From positions 1-64,000 of the forward strand of contig JBEKHH010000025.1 in the NCBI GenBank assembly GCA_050012375.1: a stretch of DNA of 64,000 nt, in the 5' to 3' direction. The notes under the pieces are model-generated. The model saw nothing but the letters and a program-made list of their open reading frames with translations. It was not told where the DNA came from and did no database searches. The DNA is from PALSA-1353 sp050012375 (GTDB lineage Bacteria; Planctomycetota; Phycisphaerae; Tepidisphaerales; Tepidisphaeraceae). Below, one piece after another: positions 1-9,049 of the stretch. Position numbers and translations under genes: made by a program. Each line of letters begins with the position of its first letter. Position 1 is the first letter of the stretch.

Positions 1-111
1 AACTTCGGCGATGCCTTACGTTCGATCCTGCCTGAGCGTCGAGAAAAGGAGATGCTTCTGCGGAGTCTTACTCATGATTTAATGCTTCTGGCCCATCGTG
101 ATAAGGGATAG
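1..111 (+). CDS. C-terminal end of an unidentified protein (partial at window edge)
   Basis: An open frame runs in from the left edge in frame 1 and ends at TAG 109-111, giving 36 residues that are rich in Arg, Leu and Glu and end in AHRDKG. The composition looks like coding sequence (mixed charged and aliphatic residues, no low complexity), but the piece is too short to assign a family. The next gene lies on the opposite strand and converges on it, so this would be the last gene of a transcription unit outside the window. It could also be chance, since only 111 bases are visible. Confidence 0.35.
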   Translation, partial: NFGDALRSILPERREKEMLLRSLTHDLMLLAHRDKG

Positions 112-159
112 AGACAGAGCCGGACATCTCTGATTCATAATCAGTGATGTCCACTTTTG

Positions 160-1335
160 TCAGTCTATCACTGCTGCGGCGGAAGATGGCATATCTTTTG
201 TCGGCCGGTATTGGCCTCTGGGATCGCCAGTGTCATCGGAGGCATCCTTTTCAAACAAAAGTTTCCCATCCGTGTCGGTAATTCGCCAAGTGCCGTCCGT
301 CAGGATTAAGCGCAGGGGAATACCCTCATACTCATGAATTGATTCTCCAACGGTATGATTTCCGTCGAGTGCTCCTGCTCCCGTGATTGAAACGACCCAA
401 CACGACGCCGCTAGCGGTGGTCGCGCCCGTTCGGCACACTCTAAAAATGCGTTAGTGTAGTTGGTGATGGCGCCGGCAAAAAATTTCAACGTGTCCACCG
501 CATCTTCTGCAAACCTTTCGGTCTGTTTTGCAGTTACAAGGATTATCCCCACATGGTCCGGAAGACAAGGGCGGCAGATATGAGCACTTACGAAACGGCA
601 AAATGGAAGTGACTCGCACTCGGTTGGCGAACCGAATAGCTGTGGATTGTCGCTGACAGCCTGTTCAAATCCGTCACGCGCATTGAAGCAATGCACGGCG
701 ACGTGGTGAGCATTGGTGATGGCGACCGGAGATAGCTCATGACCCAATTCGCCGTCCGATAGCTCTGGAATAAGCTTGTCGCCTTGCCCTGTCGGAAAAT
801 CGTCAATATGCCGAAATCCATTCAGTAACCAAACGTGGATTGAGAATTGCGAACTTGACACGCCGAGAATTCGCGATGCGTTGATCTTGAGAATGTCGGT
901 TAGTTTTTTGAGCCCCGCGACGTAATTCAGGTTCATTTGACCTTCGGAGACCTCCGGCTGCATTAAATCACACTTGCTCTCGTTCAGAACATCGAAAACT
1001 CTTCTCGCCAACTTGTAAGCGTCAGTTCGGCGCGAAAGCTCCCGTTTCGCCGATTGCAACTCGTCCGCTTGATCGGCCGCATGCGTTACTACCGATGCGG
1101 GCACCGCCGCCTCAAACGCAAATAATAGTAATAACAAGAGAACGTGAAGAATTACCGTGCATAACAGTACCCAACCCGCAAGAGCGTTCCGAGGCGTAGC
1201 TGTCCAAGTCGCCGACAGAATTCCTTCGGCAAGAGGGATTACCGCCGCAGTTAGCGACAACAATACAAATTCTGTCAGCTTCGAGACCCCAAGTACCCGC
1301 TGGATAGCCTGCCAATATTCATTTTTTCGCAGCAC
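160..1335 (-). CDS. Two-helix membrane protein with coiled coil and GAF-like region, unknown function
   Basis: 391 residues. The N-terminus has two strongly hydrophobic stretches (about residues 20-40 and 52-75), predicting a two-pass inner-membrane anchor. A charged, probably coiled-coil segment (about 85-115) follows, then a soluble domain (about 120-305). That domain has the length and alternation expected of a GAF-type sensor and includes a cluster of cysteines (ESLPFCRF, HICRPCLPD) that could bind metal or respond to redox. The last 80 residues form a small strand-rich tail (GTWRITDTDGKLLFEKD). No kinase, cyclase or effector domain follows the putative sensor, which is odd for a signalling protein; the output may be a partner outside the window. 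I do not recognise the family, and the GAF assignment is only a fold-level impression. Confidence 0.6.
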   Translation of the reverse strand: MLRKNEYWQAIQRVLGVSKLTEFVLLSLTAAVIPLAEGILSATWTATPRNALAGWVLLCTVILHVLLLLLLFAFEAAVPASVVTHAADQADELQSAKRELSRRTDAYKLARRVFDVLNESKCDLMQPEVSEGQMNLNYVAGLKKLTDILKINASRILGVSSSQFSIHVWLLNGFRHIDDFPTGQGDKLIPELSDGELGHELSPVAITNAHHVAVHCFNARDGFEQAVSDNPQLFGSPTECESLPFCRFVSAHICRPCLPDHVGIILVTAKQTERFAEDAVDTLKFFAGAITNYTNAFLECAERARPPLAASCWVVSITGAGALDGNHTVGESIHEYEGIPLRLILTDGTWRITDTDGKLLFEKDASDDTGDPRGQYRPTKDMPSSAAAVID

Positions 1336-1457
1336 ACCAACCTCTTAACCGCCCAAAAAACCAATACCGGCAGTATCCTAACACTACAACGCTATCGCCG
1401 CGACGGTCATGGCGGAATGCACGAAGTCAGTCGCTCGGGGCGGATGCCGAAGACAAA

Positions 1458-1530
1458 ACAGGGACAGCCGCCTATTTCGTCCCGCAAATATTCGATTCGT
1501 CTTCATTTGAAAATGGGCGGCTGTCCCTGT
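1458..1530. repeat. Inverted repeat with 20-bp arms
   Basis: Arms 1458-1477 and 1511-1530 are inverted copies (core GGGACAGCCGCC / GGCGGCTGTCCC) with one mismatch, separated by 33 bases. It lies just downstream of the 285-residue exported-protein gene on the minus strand. It could be a transcription end hairpin, although no T-tract follows, or a REP/MITE-like element. Confidence 0.6.
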
Positions 1531-1541
1531 CTATTCATCAC

Positions 1542-2399
1542 TCACGTTTTTTTGAACACGCTATACGCGCCCATCGTTCCCATGCGCAGTTGCCCGTCTT
1601 TGATGCCGATGCTCAATGATTCCTCTTGTTTACTGTTTCTGCCTTTGAAGAAAATCTTGGCGCCTTCCAGGCGGTAGGTTCCTTCATCGGTGCGCGTGGC
1701 GCCGTTCTGCTCGGTCGTCACCAAAAAATGGTCGTCGGGACCAAACGTGTAAGTGGCCTTGGGCGTGTTGTCCCGCATCTGCTTGGCGACCTTCTCCTTG
1801 GTGGCGGCATCGAGGTCCTTCAGGAGCAAGTCGATCGTGGCGTCGATGTCCATCACCCACTGGCCTTCCAGCGTTTTGGCGTCCGGTGCTGCGCCGCGGA
1901 GTTCCGCATCGGCTTCGTCGCGCACCTGCGCAGCCGCCTTTTGCGCCAGTTCCGTGTCGGACAGATGCTCCTTGAGATGCGCCTTGACGGTCTCGACCGT
2001 GGTTTGGTCGGCGGCCGCCAGCGTCTGCTTGGCGTTTTCCGCGTCGTCGCCGCCCTTGTCCAGGTCCTTGAGGGCACTGATGATGTCCCGGACGGCGGAG
2101 TTGGTGTCATCGTATCGCTGTTGGGTCCAATCGGCTGTCTTCAGAGCGTCGGCCCATTGGGCGTTGATCGCCGCTTTCTTCACGTCGTCGGGATTAAACA
2201 TGAGCTTGTACCTGGCCAGCGCATCGGCCGATCGCAACTGCTCGTAGGTTTTGAAATCGGCCTCGTTGACTTTGACCGGTTGGTCCTGCGCCACCGCCGC
2301 CTGCGGCCAACTTAGCAGCAGCGCCGCGGCGACAACGATCGCCGATATGGTTCCTCCGAGGAGCTTTGGCAGGTGGGACGGTGTGATATACGTAGTCAT
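1542..2399 (-). CDS. Exported protein of unknown function
   Basis: 285 residues. An N-terminal signal peptide is visible: a short polar start, a hydrophobic core around residues 15-32 and an AVAQ cleavage-like site near residue 38. The mature protein has a helical, Ala/Asp/Lys-rich first half (about 40-165). A C-terminal strand-rich domain follows (about 170-285), with LEGQWVMDID, a YTFGPDDHFL stretch and a GTYRLEGAKIFF repeat. The latter resembles the lipocalin-like modules that open with an [E/K]GxW motif and are common in secreted planctomycete proteins. The start is well supported by AAGGAG four bases upstream of ATG 2399. The gene appears monocistronic; its 3' end is close to the inverted repeat at 1458-1530. 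Function unknown. Confidence 0.75.
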   Translation of the reverse strand: MTTYITPSHLPKLLGGTISAIVVAAALLLSWPQAAVAQDQPVKVNEADFKTYEQLRSADALARYKLMFNPDDVKKAAINAQWADALKTADWTQQRYDDTNSAVRDIISALKDLDKGGDDAENAKQTLAAADQTTVETVKAHLKEHLSDTELAQKAAAQVRDEADAELRGAAPDAKTLEGQWVMDIDATIDLLLKDLDAATKEKVAKQMRDNTPKATYTFGPDDHFLVTTEQNGATRTDEGTYRLEGAKIFFKGRNSKQEESLSIGIKDGQLRMGTMGAYSVFKKT

Positions 2400-2862
2400 G
2401 TTGCTCCTTTCCCCGTGGCGGGGCGATGATTGGGAAATGCATGAGCCCTGTGCCGTTGGCGCGGCAACACGGCCATCAGTTTGCGTACGTGCCCGCCTTG
2501 CGCCCGGGACCAGTGGAGAAACGCATCAAGACTATTCCAGGATTTCCCGTATCCACCTCGGCCGACGAACGTCGGCGGCAATTTTGCGTAGTATACCAAG
2601 GTTTGGAGTCCGACAAACCTTTTTCCTGGCTCGCGGCCGCCTCAAGTGCGGAGACTTGGACGGCTATCTGCCGTCGACGAAACAGGATGCCGTTCAGATA
2701 CCGGTCACATATGAAACAATCAAATCGCTGACACGCGGCGCTTGAGCGAGCCGCGAATCTCGAATGGTTCTCGGAATTGCGCCGCGAGGCAACTTCGACA
2801 AGCTCAGTACAGGCCGCGGCGGCTAAACGAATGCAACGGGTTCGAGAATCATGGGCGGCTAT
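2400..2862. other. Intergenic region without a convincing gene
   Basis: Short open frames here lack ribosome sites and resemble nothing. It must contain the promoter of the exported-protein gene that starts at 2399. The only clear structure is the composite repeat at 2775-2828, close to the 3' end of the protease gene. Confidence 0.5.
2775..2828. repeat. Composite dispersed repeat, copy with both modules
   Basis: The segment reads as a GCCGCGAGGC half-site, then a 21-base module starting AACTTCGACAAGCTCAG, then GCCGCGGCGGCTAAAC. The outer halves reappear joined together as a hairpin at 18870-18889, still followed by the same GGCTAAAC. A relative of the inner module occurs at 13842-13866 and, inverted, at 34228-34252. 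Confidence 0.55.
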
Positions 2863-5250
2863 TTATGGAATCGCCGCCTGGTTTTGCGCGGTCTGGGTTG
2901 TCTGGCTGGCCAGTTGCAATCGCATGATGAGCAGGGCCGCGCAGAGCTGCGGATCGGCGTTCAGCACGTCGGTCAGTGTTGGACGCGTAGCTGGCTCGTT
3001 TGGAAGGGTCACCGCCATGTCACTGGGGACATCCAGACGGCCACGGGTGATGTTCTCATCGCTCATCTGCCGGGGCGTCATTTCTATCGCGACATCGGGG
3101 TCCACGCCCCAAGTCGTGCTGTTCTCCTCGCGGTGAATGCACCGGCCGCTGGGAAGGTAATAGTGGCTGGTCGTGAGCTTGAGCCACGCCTTTTTGGTTT
3201 CGAGGGGGAGGAGCATCTGCACGCTGCCCTTGCCGTAGGTCCGCTGACCGACGATGAGGGCGCGTTTCTGGTCCTTGAGGGCGCCGGAAACGATCTCGCT
3301 GGCGCTGGCTGAATACTGGTTGACCAGGACCACCAGGGGCAGGGTGGTCTGAAGATCGTCGGGGTCGGCGGTCATGACGGTGGGCGGATTGACGGTGGGC
3401 CGATCCGCGTGCGTGCTGACGATGACGCCGTGGTCGATGAACTTGTTGACCACTTTCTTGGCGACGTCGAGCAACCCACCCGGGTCGTAGCGCAGATCGA
3501 GAATGACGGCGCGGGCATTTTGGTCCTTGAGCTGATCGAGGGCCTTGCCCAGGTCTTCGGCGGTGGTCTTGCTGAAGCTGGTGATGCGGATGTAGCCGAT
3601 CTTTTGGTCCGGATCGAGCATGTAGTTCCACCGGCCATTGGAGGTGGGGGTGCAACCCTTGATGCTGGCGACCTTGATCATCTCGCGCTGGAGGGCGAAG
3701 TTTTTAACGGCGCCGCTGAGGGATCGAAGGGTGAGGGTGACGGTGGTGTCCGGCGCGCCGGTGATGATTTTCACGGCGCCGTCGAGTGAGAGGCCCTTGG
3801 CGTTTTTGCCGTTGATGCGGGTGATGATGTCGCCCGGGCGGACGCCGGCGCGGAAGGCGGGCGTGCCGGGCAGGGGCTGAACCACCTCGATATTGCCGGC
3901 GTCGTCCATCTCGATCTGAATGCCCACGCCGCCGAACTCGCCCTCGGTCGTCTTTTCCAACTCTTCGACGTCATACGGCCAGACGACGGTGGTGAATAAA
4001 TCGAGCTTAGCGAAAGCCCCGTCGGCGAATTCGCTGACGAAGACTTCCTCGGGAAGTTTGACGGATTTCTGATTCAAATCGCGGAGATCGGTCAGGGCCT
4101 CAACCAGGACATCACCGGAGTTGTCGGGTGTGGCGGCATCAGCTTTGGCCTTCCATTCCTCGATTTCGGCGAGGAATCGCTTGTTTTGATCGCGGTCCTT
4201 CAGACCGGGAAAGGCGTCTTGGAGCCCGTCGGTGGTCATGATCGTTTCCAGGCCGTTGAGCCCGCCTTGGAGAAGGTCCTGAAAGGTGACGTCGCGATAG
4301 TATTGGTGGGCGGCCATGTCGAGAGCGTCGAGCAGCATGTCGAACTGAATGCCGCGGGTCATGTCATGCCAATCGGCGGAGGTGACATCGTCATCATCCG
4401 CAGATTGGCCGGCGTGGGCAACGTCGCCAAGAGCGCTGGGCCGGGTGGCGGCTGCGGCGACATCCGGCCGGGTGGTCGTCGCCTTGGCGGTGGCCGAGGG
4501 TTGGGTGGAGGGATGAAGCAGATCATCGGCTGCCTGGCGTTCGCGTGCCTCGACGTCCTGAAGTTTCTTCCACCGCTCGGGGGTATAGATCAGCAGCAGG
4601 CGCAGGCGCAGGGTCGCCATTTTCAGCCTATTTTTCCATAGCGGGTTGGCCGGTTCCAGGACGTTCAAATCCTCGTACATGCGCCAGGCCTTGAGCCATA
4701 GACCGGCGCTTTCATCCTCGTCGGCGGAGGAGGAGGATTCCTTGACCAGAGCATCGACCCATTTTTCGTGGCGGAAGGCGTCCTTGTCGTCGGCGAGCAA
4801 ATAGGCTCGGGCGGCTTCGTCGATGGCGTAGCTGTCCATGCTGTGCTTCAAAAGCAGGTGAACATCGGCGAGGGCCTTCTCGAATTGATCGTGGCGCTGG
4901 TCGTTGAATGTTTTGCGCTGGGCCTCAAAATCGTTGACCCACCCGGCCATCTGCTCGATTTGCGCGTCGTGAGAAACCTTGGCGGCCTGATTGAGCAGTT
5001 GATCGCTGCGGTCAAAATCACCGATTGCAGCGGCCTGGACGGCGGCGGTTTCCAGTCCGAACGAAGCCGCGTAAGTCGGCATCGTCGAGGGGAATATCGC
5101 GGGGGAATTCTGGGCCAGGGCGGGCTGCTGGCGGCGGCTATCGGTCGGGGCGGCAGCGGCGGCCTTGGGAGGCTGACCGCACGACAGCGTCAGGACAAAA
5201 AAGGAAATGGCCCCGACGCCTAAAAACATCCGGCTCAACAAACTCTTCAT
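2863..5250 (-). CDS. PDZ-containing S41-family C-terminal processing protease
   Basis: 795 residues, longer than typical CtpA (about 400-450) because of a 400-residue N-terminal extension. A signal peptide ends in TLSC at residues 21-24, which suggests a lipoprotein, although the lipobox is not perfect. The extension is helical and has a Thr/Pro linker near residue 250 (STQPS, TTRPD, ATRPS). A PDZ domain (about 430-515, containing PLPGTPAFRAGVRPGDII) presents substrate C-termini. The S41 catalytic core follows (about 545-725), with the nucleophile in SASASEIVSG near residue 648 and the general-base Lys in TYGKGSVQ near 673. It should cut periplasmic or envelope proteins at their C-termini. 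The two catalytic motifs make the assignment firm; the substrate is unknown. It stands alone, divergent from argS. Confidence 0.92.
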   Translation of the reverse strand: MKSLLSRMFLGVGAISFFVLTLSCGQPPKAAAAAPTDSRRQQPALAQNSPAIFPSTMPTYAASFGLETAAVQAAAIGDFDRSDQLLNQAAKVSHDAQIEQMAGWVNDFEAQRKTFNDQRHDQFEKALADVHLLLKHSMDSYAIDEAARAYLLADDKDAFRHEKWVDALVKESSSSADEDESAGLWLKAWRMYEDLNVLEPANPLWKNRLKMATLRLRLLLIYTPERWKKLQDVEARERQAADDLLHPSTQPSATAKATTTRPDVAAAATRPSALGDVAHAGQSADDDDVTSADWHDMTRGIQFDMLLDALDMAAHQYYRDVTFQDLLQGGLNGLETIMTTDGLQDAFPGLKDRDQNKRFLAEIEEWKAKADAATPDNSGDVLVEALTDLRDLNQKSVKLPEEVFVSEFADGAFAKLDLFTTVVWPYDVEELEKTTEGEFGGVGIQIEMDDAGNIEVVQPLPGTPAFRAGVRPGDIITRINGKNAKGLSLDGAVKIITGAPDTTVTLTLRSLSGAVKNFALQREMIKVASIKGCTPTSNGRWNYMLDPDQKIGYIRITSFSKTTAEDLGKALDQLKDQNARAVILDLRYDPGGLLDVAKKVVNKFIDHGVIVSTHADRPTVNPPTVMTADPDDLQTTLPLVVLVNQYSASASEIVSGALKDQKRALIVGQRTYGKGSVQMLLPLETKKAWLKLTTSHYYLPSGRCIHREENSTTWGVDPDVAIEMTPRQMSDENITRGRLDVPSDMAVTLPNEPATRPTLTDVLNADPQLCAALLIMRLQLASQTTQTAQNQAAIP

Positions 5251-5534
5251 CGCTCTTCACCTGAGAAAGCTGCCCGACACGCGGTAGAATCCCGACACAA
5301 CGCGGTCGGGCTTGGATCGCAAAACCTTATCCCCGCAAAATACCAGAATCAAACTCCTGCCATTTTGATAGGCATCCGGCCCCGGCGGTGGCTCTGGCGA
5401 GGGCCGTGAGTGACCTATGTTGTGCTGCTATCGGCATTTCCCAGCCCATGGAGATAGCCGCCCGGTCAATGTAGCATGCTTGGCGGCTGCAATAGTTACG
5501 GCCGACAAGAATACATCATATTTTCTCAATCTTT

Positions 5535-7460
5535 ATGCCAACCATTCTGGCCCAATTAGATCGGTTATTCAGGACCGCCATTCAAGACGCGTTTAATGTG
5601 GCGTCGGAGGCGCAAATCGGCGTCAGCCAGAATGAAAAATTCGGAGATTATCAGTCCAACGCGGCGATGGGACTGGCTAAAACGCTGGCCCAGAAGACGG
5701 GAAGGAAGGCGAATCCCCGGGCGATTGCCGAGGAAATCGTCGCCAAGCTGAAGCTGGGAGAGATCGCCACGGAAGTGACCATCGCCGGTCCGGGGTTTAT
5801 CAACGTTCGCCTGTCGCCGGCCTGGCTGGCGAAGCAGCTCAATGCGATTTTTGGCGATGCGCGGCTGGGGATAGCGCCGGTTGCGGAGGCCCAGAGGATC
5901 GTGGTGGACTATTCCGGGCCGAACATCGCCAAGGAAATGCACGTTGGGCATCTGCGCAGCACGATCATCGGGGACGCCATCAGCCGGGTGCTGGAATTCC
6001 AGGGCAACAAAATCATCCGGCAAAACCACATTGGAGACTGGGGCACGCAATTTGGCCGGGTGGTGCTGGCGATCTGGTATCTCGTGCTGGCGGAACATCT
6101 GAATCAGGCTGAGGCGATGCAAGGCCTGGTGGCGCGGATGAAGGAAGCATCCGAAGCCAAAGACGAGGCGGCCAAGGCGGCGGTGGTTCATTCGCTGGCG
6201 GAGTTGCACCGATATTTTCTGAGCCAGGACCCGGATGGCACATCCATCTTCGAACCACGGTTAAAGACGCTGAGGCTTCAACTTCCGCCTCTCGAAGCGC
6301 TCTATCAATTCGTGACGGCGGCGACGGAGTGCAAGGCCGCCGAAACCGAGATGATCGCGAACGATTCGCTGGCAAGTTTGCCGCGTCTGTTTACGACCTA
6401 TATCCAGAACCCGAAGGATCCGAGGAACCGGCAAGAGGAACTCGCCTGGCGCAAGGCGAGCGAAGCGACGCTGGAGACTTGCAATGAAATCTACGGAAAG
6501 CTTGGTGTGAAGCTAGCGCCGGGCGATGTGAGGGGCGAATCGGCTTATCAAGAGGACTTGAGGGAAATCGTCGCGGAGCTGAAATCATCGGGAATAGCCG
6601 TGGAATCGGAGGGGGCGATTGTGGTGATGGCGCCGGGATATGAATCGCCACTGATGATCCAGAAATCCGACGGTGGATATCTCTACGGCACAACCGACCT
6701 GGCGGCGATCCGCTATCGAATCACCGAGCTCGGCGCGCGGCGGATCGTTTACAGCCACGACAGCCGGCAGCAGCAACACTTCGCGCAGGTGTTCTGGACG
6801 GCACGGCAGATTTGGGCCAAGGGCGTGACGCTGGAATACGCGCCGTTCGGGACGATGCTGGGGGATGACGGCAAGCCGTTCAAATCGCGCAGCGGCACGA
6901 CGGTGAAGCTGAAGGATTTGCTGGAAGAAGCGGAGGAACGGGCGCTTCGCGTGGTGACGGAAAAGCAGCCCGATCTGCCGGAGGCCCGCCGCAAGGCCAT
7001 CGCCCATGCGGTGGGCATCGGGGCGGTGAAATATGCCGACCTGGCGAAAGACCGCGTCAGCGACTACGTTTTTTCGTTCGACAAGATCCTGGCGCTGGAT
7101 GGAAATACGGCTCCGTATCTGCAATACGCGCACGCGCGGATTCGCTCGATCTTCCGCAAAGCCGGCGAGGCGACGACGGGCGAGATTTCGCTGGAATCTC
7201 CGTTCGAGTTGGCGCTGGCCAAGCATATTCTGCGTCTTGGCGAAGTGATCGATCAGGTGGCTCGGGAACTGAAGCCGCACCATCTGTGCACATATGTCTA
7301 TGAACTGGCCACGCGATTCAGCGGGTTTTTCGAGAATTGCCCGGTGATTCAGAGTCCGCCGCCGTTGCGAAAAAGCCGGCTCGCGCTGTGCGATCTGACG
7401 GCCCGGACGCTGGAAGTGGGATTGGATTTGCTGGGGATCGAACATCCGGATCAGATGTAG
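5535..7460 (+). CDS. argS: Arginyl-tRNA synthetase
   Basis: 641 residues, slightly longer than the usual 550-600. It ligates arginine to tRNA-Arg in the cytoplasm using ATP. The order is an N-terminal tRNA D-loop-binding domain (1-90), the class I Rossmann core with the HIGH-type signature HVGHLRS near residue 136, the KMSKS-equivalent loop FKSRSGTTVKL near residue 447, and a C-terminal DALR anticodon-binding domain (about 520-641, YLQYAHARIRSI and RLALCDLTARTL). The ATG at 5535 gives the canonical N-terminus but has no clear Shine-Dalgarno sequence. A sequence within this gene (7313-7364) has a diverged second copy downstream at 7920-7971. Confidence 0.97.
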   Translation: MPTILAQLDRLFRTAIQDAFNVASEAQIGVSQNEKFGDYQSNAAMGLAKTLAQKTGRKANPRAIAEEIVAKLKLGEIATEVTIAGPGFINVRLSPAWLAKQLNAIFGDARLGIAPVAEAQRIVVDYSGPNIAKEMHVGHLRSTIIGDAISRVLEFQGNKIIRQNHIGDWGTQFGRVVLAIWYLVLAEHLNQAEAMQGLVARMKEASEAKDEAAKAAVVHSLAELHRYFLSQDPDGTSIFEPRLKTLRLQLPPLEALYQFVTAATECKAAETEMIANDSLASLPRLFTTYIQNPKDPRNRQEELAWRKASEATLETCNEIYGKLGVKLAPGDVRGESAYQEDLREIVAELKSSGIAVESEGAIVVMAPGYESPLMIQKSDGGYLYGTTDLAAIRYRITELGARRIVYSHDSRQQQHFAQVFWTARQIWAKGVTLEYAPFGTMLGDDGKPFKSRSGTTVKLKDLLEEAEERALRVVTEKQPDLPEARRKAIAHAVGIGAVKYADLAKDRVSDYVFSFDKILALDGNTAPYLQYAHARIRSIFRKAGEATTGEISLESPFELALAKHILRLGEVIDQVARELKPHHLCTYVYELATRFSGFFENCPVIQSPPPLRKSRLALCDLTARTLEVGLDLLGIEHPDQM

Positions 7461-7602
7461 GAAATGTCTTTGGGCAATAGCAACCGGCCGGAGGACCGGC
7501 CGATCTTCGGGCAGCGGCGAATTATTTCGTTGATTTTGGATGTATCGTCGCGTAAGGTTCCGCCGCTCGCACGATGTGCGAATTACCCAAAGGAGACCAA
7601 TT

Positions 7603-7905
7603 ATGCGCATGCTTGTGTACGTCACGGTTCCCCCCGAACCTTTTAACACGGCAGTCCGCGAAGGGACCGCGGGCAAGAAGTTGCAGAAGATCCTCGAGGC
7701 GATCAAACCTGAGGCGGCCTATTTCACCGAACAAAAGGGCTGCCGGGGCGCGGTCCTGGTCGTGGAAATGAAGGACGCCTCGGCAATCCCTTCCATCGCC
7801 GAGCCGTGGTACCTCAGCTTCAACGCCAACTGCGAATTCCGCATCGCCATGACGCCTGAAGATCTGGCCCGCTCGGGCCTTGACAAGATCGCCAAGGGAT
7901 GGTGA
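7603..7905 (+). CDS. Small conserved protein of the DUF3303-like type
   Basis: 100 residues, starting at ATG 7603 just after AAGGAG (7590-7595), which overrides the longer open frame upstream. The sequence MRMLVYVTVP with a later FTEQKGCRGAVLVVEM strand, then EPWYLSFNA and MTPEDLARSGL, matches my memory of a family of about 100 residues often labelled DUF3303 or, probably wrongly, pantothenate synthetase. The predicted fold is a ferredoxin-like alpha/beta dimer, as in antibiotic-monooxygenase-like proteins, without obvious catalytic residues. Function unknown. It sits between argS and an argS-derived fragment. Confidence 0.8.
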   Translation: MRMLVYVTVPPEPFNTAVREGTAGKKLQKILEAIKPEAAYFTEQKGCRGAVLVVEMKDASAIPSIAEPWYLSFNANCEFRIAMTPEDLARSGLDKIAKGW

Positions 7906-7919
7906 GGCGTTCCGGCCGG

Positions 7920-7971
7920 GCGACTCAGCGGGTTTTTCGAGAATTGCCTGGTGATTCAGGGCCCTCCGGCG
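7920..7971 (+). pseudogene. Fragment resembling the 3' part of argS
   Basis: About 52 bases closely match argS positions 7313-7364, with a long identical core (CAGCGGGTTTTTCGAGAATT). In the argS frame the copy reads RLSGFFENCLVIQGPP and then hits TGA two codons later, where argS reads RFSGFFENCPVIQSPP. The match fades on both sides. It is a small relic of a duplicated or foreign argS end, not a functional gene. Confidence 0.7.
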
Positions 7972-7986
7972 GGTTGACGCTCTCCC

Positions 7987-8367
7987 ATGTCAGACTTAGA
8001 AGTTAGGTCAAATGATATAAGTTATAGGTCAATTCTTATGCTGGCAAACCTGCTTGGCTCGGTCAACAAGGAGCGTGTGCTCATTTACCTCGCAGGCCGA
8101 GGCCGCGGTTATTCGCGCGAGATTGCGCGCTTCTTTGACGCGCCGCTGTACCCGGTGCAGAACGCCATGGAGAAGCTGGAGGCGGCGGGCGCTCTGGTCA
8201 GCCGGTCGGTCGGCCGCACGCGTGAGTATGAGTTTAATCCGCGCTACCCGGCGCGGGCCGAACTGACGGCCCTGTTGAATCGTGCGCTATCGCTCTACCC
8301 CGCAAAGTTGCGGGATAAAATTCTGCTGACGCGCTCCCGCCCCCGGCGCAAAGGCAAGCCACTTTAA
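7987..8367 (+). CDS. Winged-helix DNA-binding protein (ArsR/MarR-like)
   Basis: 126 residues. Residues about 15-90 form a winged helix: LANLLGSVNKERVLIYLAG (helix 1), GYSREIARFFDAPLYPVQNAMEKLEAAGAL (helix-turn-helix) and a short wing ending in REYEFNP. The basic tail TRSRPRRKGK may add DNA contacts. There is no ligand domain or metal-binding cysteine, so this is a minimal regulator or an antitoxin-like repressor; no partner gene is adjacent. ATG 7987 lacks a strong ribosome site, and an internal ATG at 8038, which would begin MLANLLG, is possible. It lies in the duplication-scarred interval between argS and pckG and may have arrived with it. Confidence 0.75.
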   Translation: MSDLEVRSNDISYRSILMLANLLGSVNKERVLIYLAGRGRGYSREIARFFDAPLYPVQNAMEKLEAAGALVSRSVGRTREYEFNPRYPARAELTALLNRALSLYPAKLRDKILLTRSRPRRKGKPL

Positions 8368-8449
8368 TAAGCCACTAGATCTTGCCAGCCGCTTCCCTGC
8401 GTCTGTCTCAGCGTCCTCCGCGCCTCTGCGGTTCAATTTGAACCCGAGT

Positions 8450-8750
8450 TCACAACCGGCTGATCAGCAGTTCGCGCTGGAAGATCATCTCCTTCGGCAA
8501 ATCGCCGGCGAGCTTCAGGAATAATTCTTCCTGGCTCATCACTTCCGCCTTCACATCGTCCACATTGATGGCTTGAAGCTGCTCGAATTGCTGAAAGGAA
8601 ACGTCCAGGCCTTCCAGGTCGATGTCGCTGCTGCGCGGCATCCAGCCGATGGGCGTTTCGCGGGCGTAGGCCCGGCCGCGCGAGCGGTCGATGATCCATT
8701 TCAGGATGCGCATGTTTTCGCCGTATCCGGGCCAGAGAAATTTGCCCCGG
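8450..8750 (-). pseudogene. Detached second copy of the 3' end of pckG
   Basis: About 301 bases align to the true pckG end (10311-10611) with roughly 17 substitutions by hand count. The frame reads the last 87 residues of the enzyme (MRILKWII to ELLISRL) and stops at the same codon. Only two residues differ in that stretch (Glu to Gln and Leu to Pro), so most differences are synonymous. The copy begins exactly at the stop codon and breaks off sharply near 8750, where unrelated sequence starts. There is no upstream catalytic part, so it cannot make an enzyme. Confidence 0.88.
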
Positions 8751-9049
8751 TGGCGAAGCTTCGCTGCGGTTTCGAGAGGGCAGGGAAATGGTCACGGTCA
8801 TTGGCAGCTCTTTCGCTAAGCAATTTTAGCCCCGTTTCCGGAAGCCGCCCGAACGGGGTTTCGCAGGGACCGGATATTCGTTGCAGCCCGAAGGCGCGTT
8901 TTGTACAATTCATTTGTCGTATTCGGCGAAGGCAATGACGGTTTTGGGGAATTAAGGCGGGTAGCATTTCGTTGCCAGATTCAGAAAATGGCGCATTCCT
9001 GTAGTTTTTGCACTACTTGAATGCTGTCTGTTTTGAGAGGAGGAAAAAC
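8751..9049. other. Leader region of the PEP-CTERM gene
   Basis: No gene is seen. A weak hairpin (CCCCGTT at 8830-8836 with AACGGGG at 8852-8858) lies after the pckG fragment. The promoter of the exported-protein gene at 9050 must lie here, but I see no convincing -35/-10 pair or sigma-54 site. Confidence 0.4.

Noticed and set aside
1626..2315. Long plus-strand open frame opposite the 285-residue exported protein.
   Set aside because: It is antisense to a gene with a signal peptide and a strong ribosome site; its protein is Val/Gly/Leu/Arg-rich, as expected of GC-rich shadow frames.
8996..9030. Sigma-54-type promoter before the PEP-CTERM gene (GGCGC ... TTTTTGC).
   Set aside because: The distance between the GG and GC elements is well beyond the fixed ten bases required.
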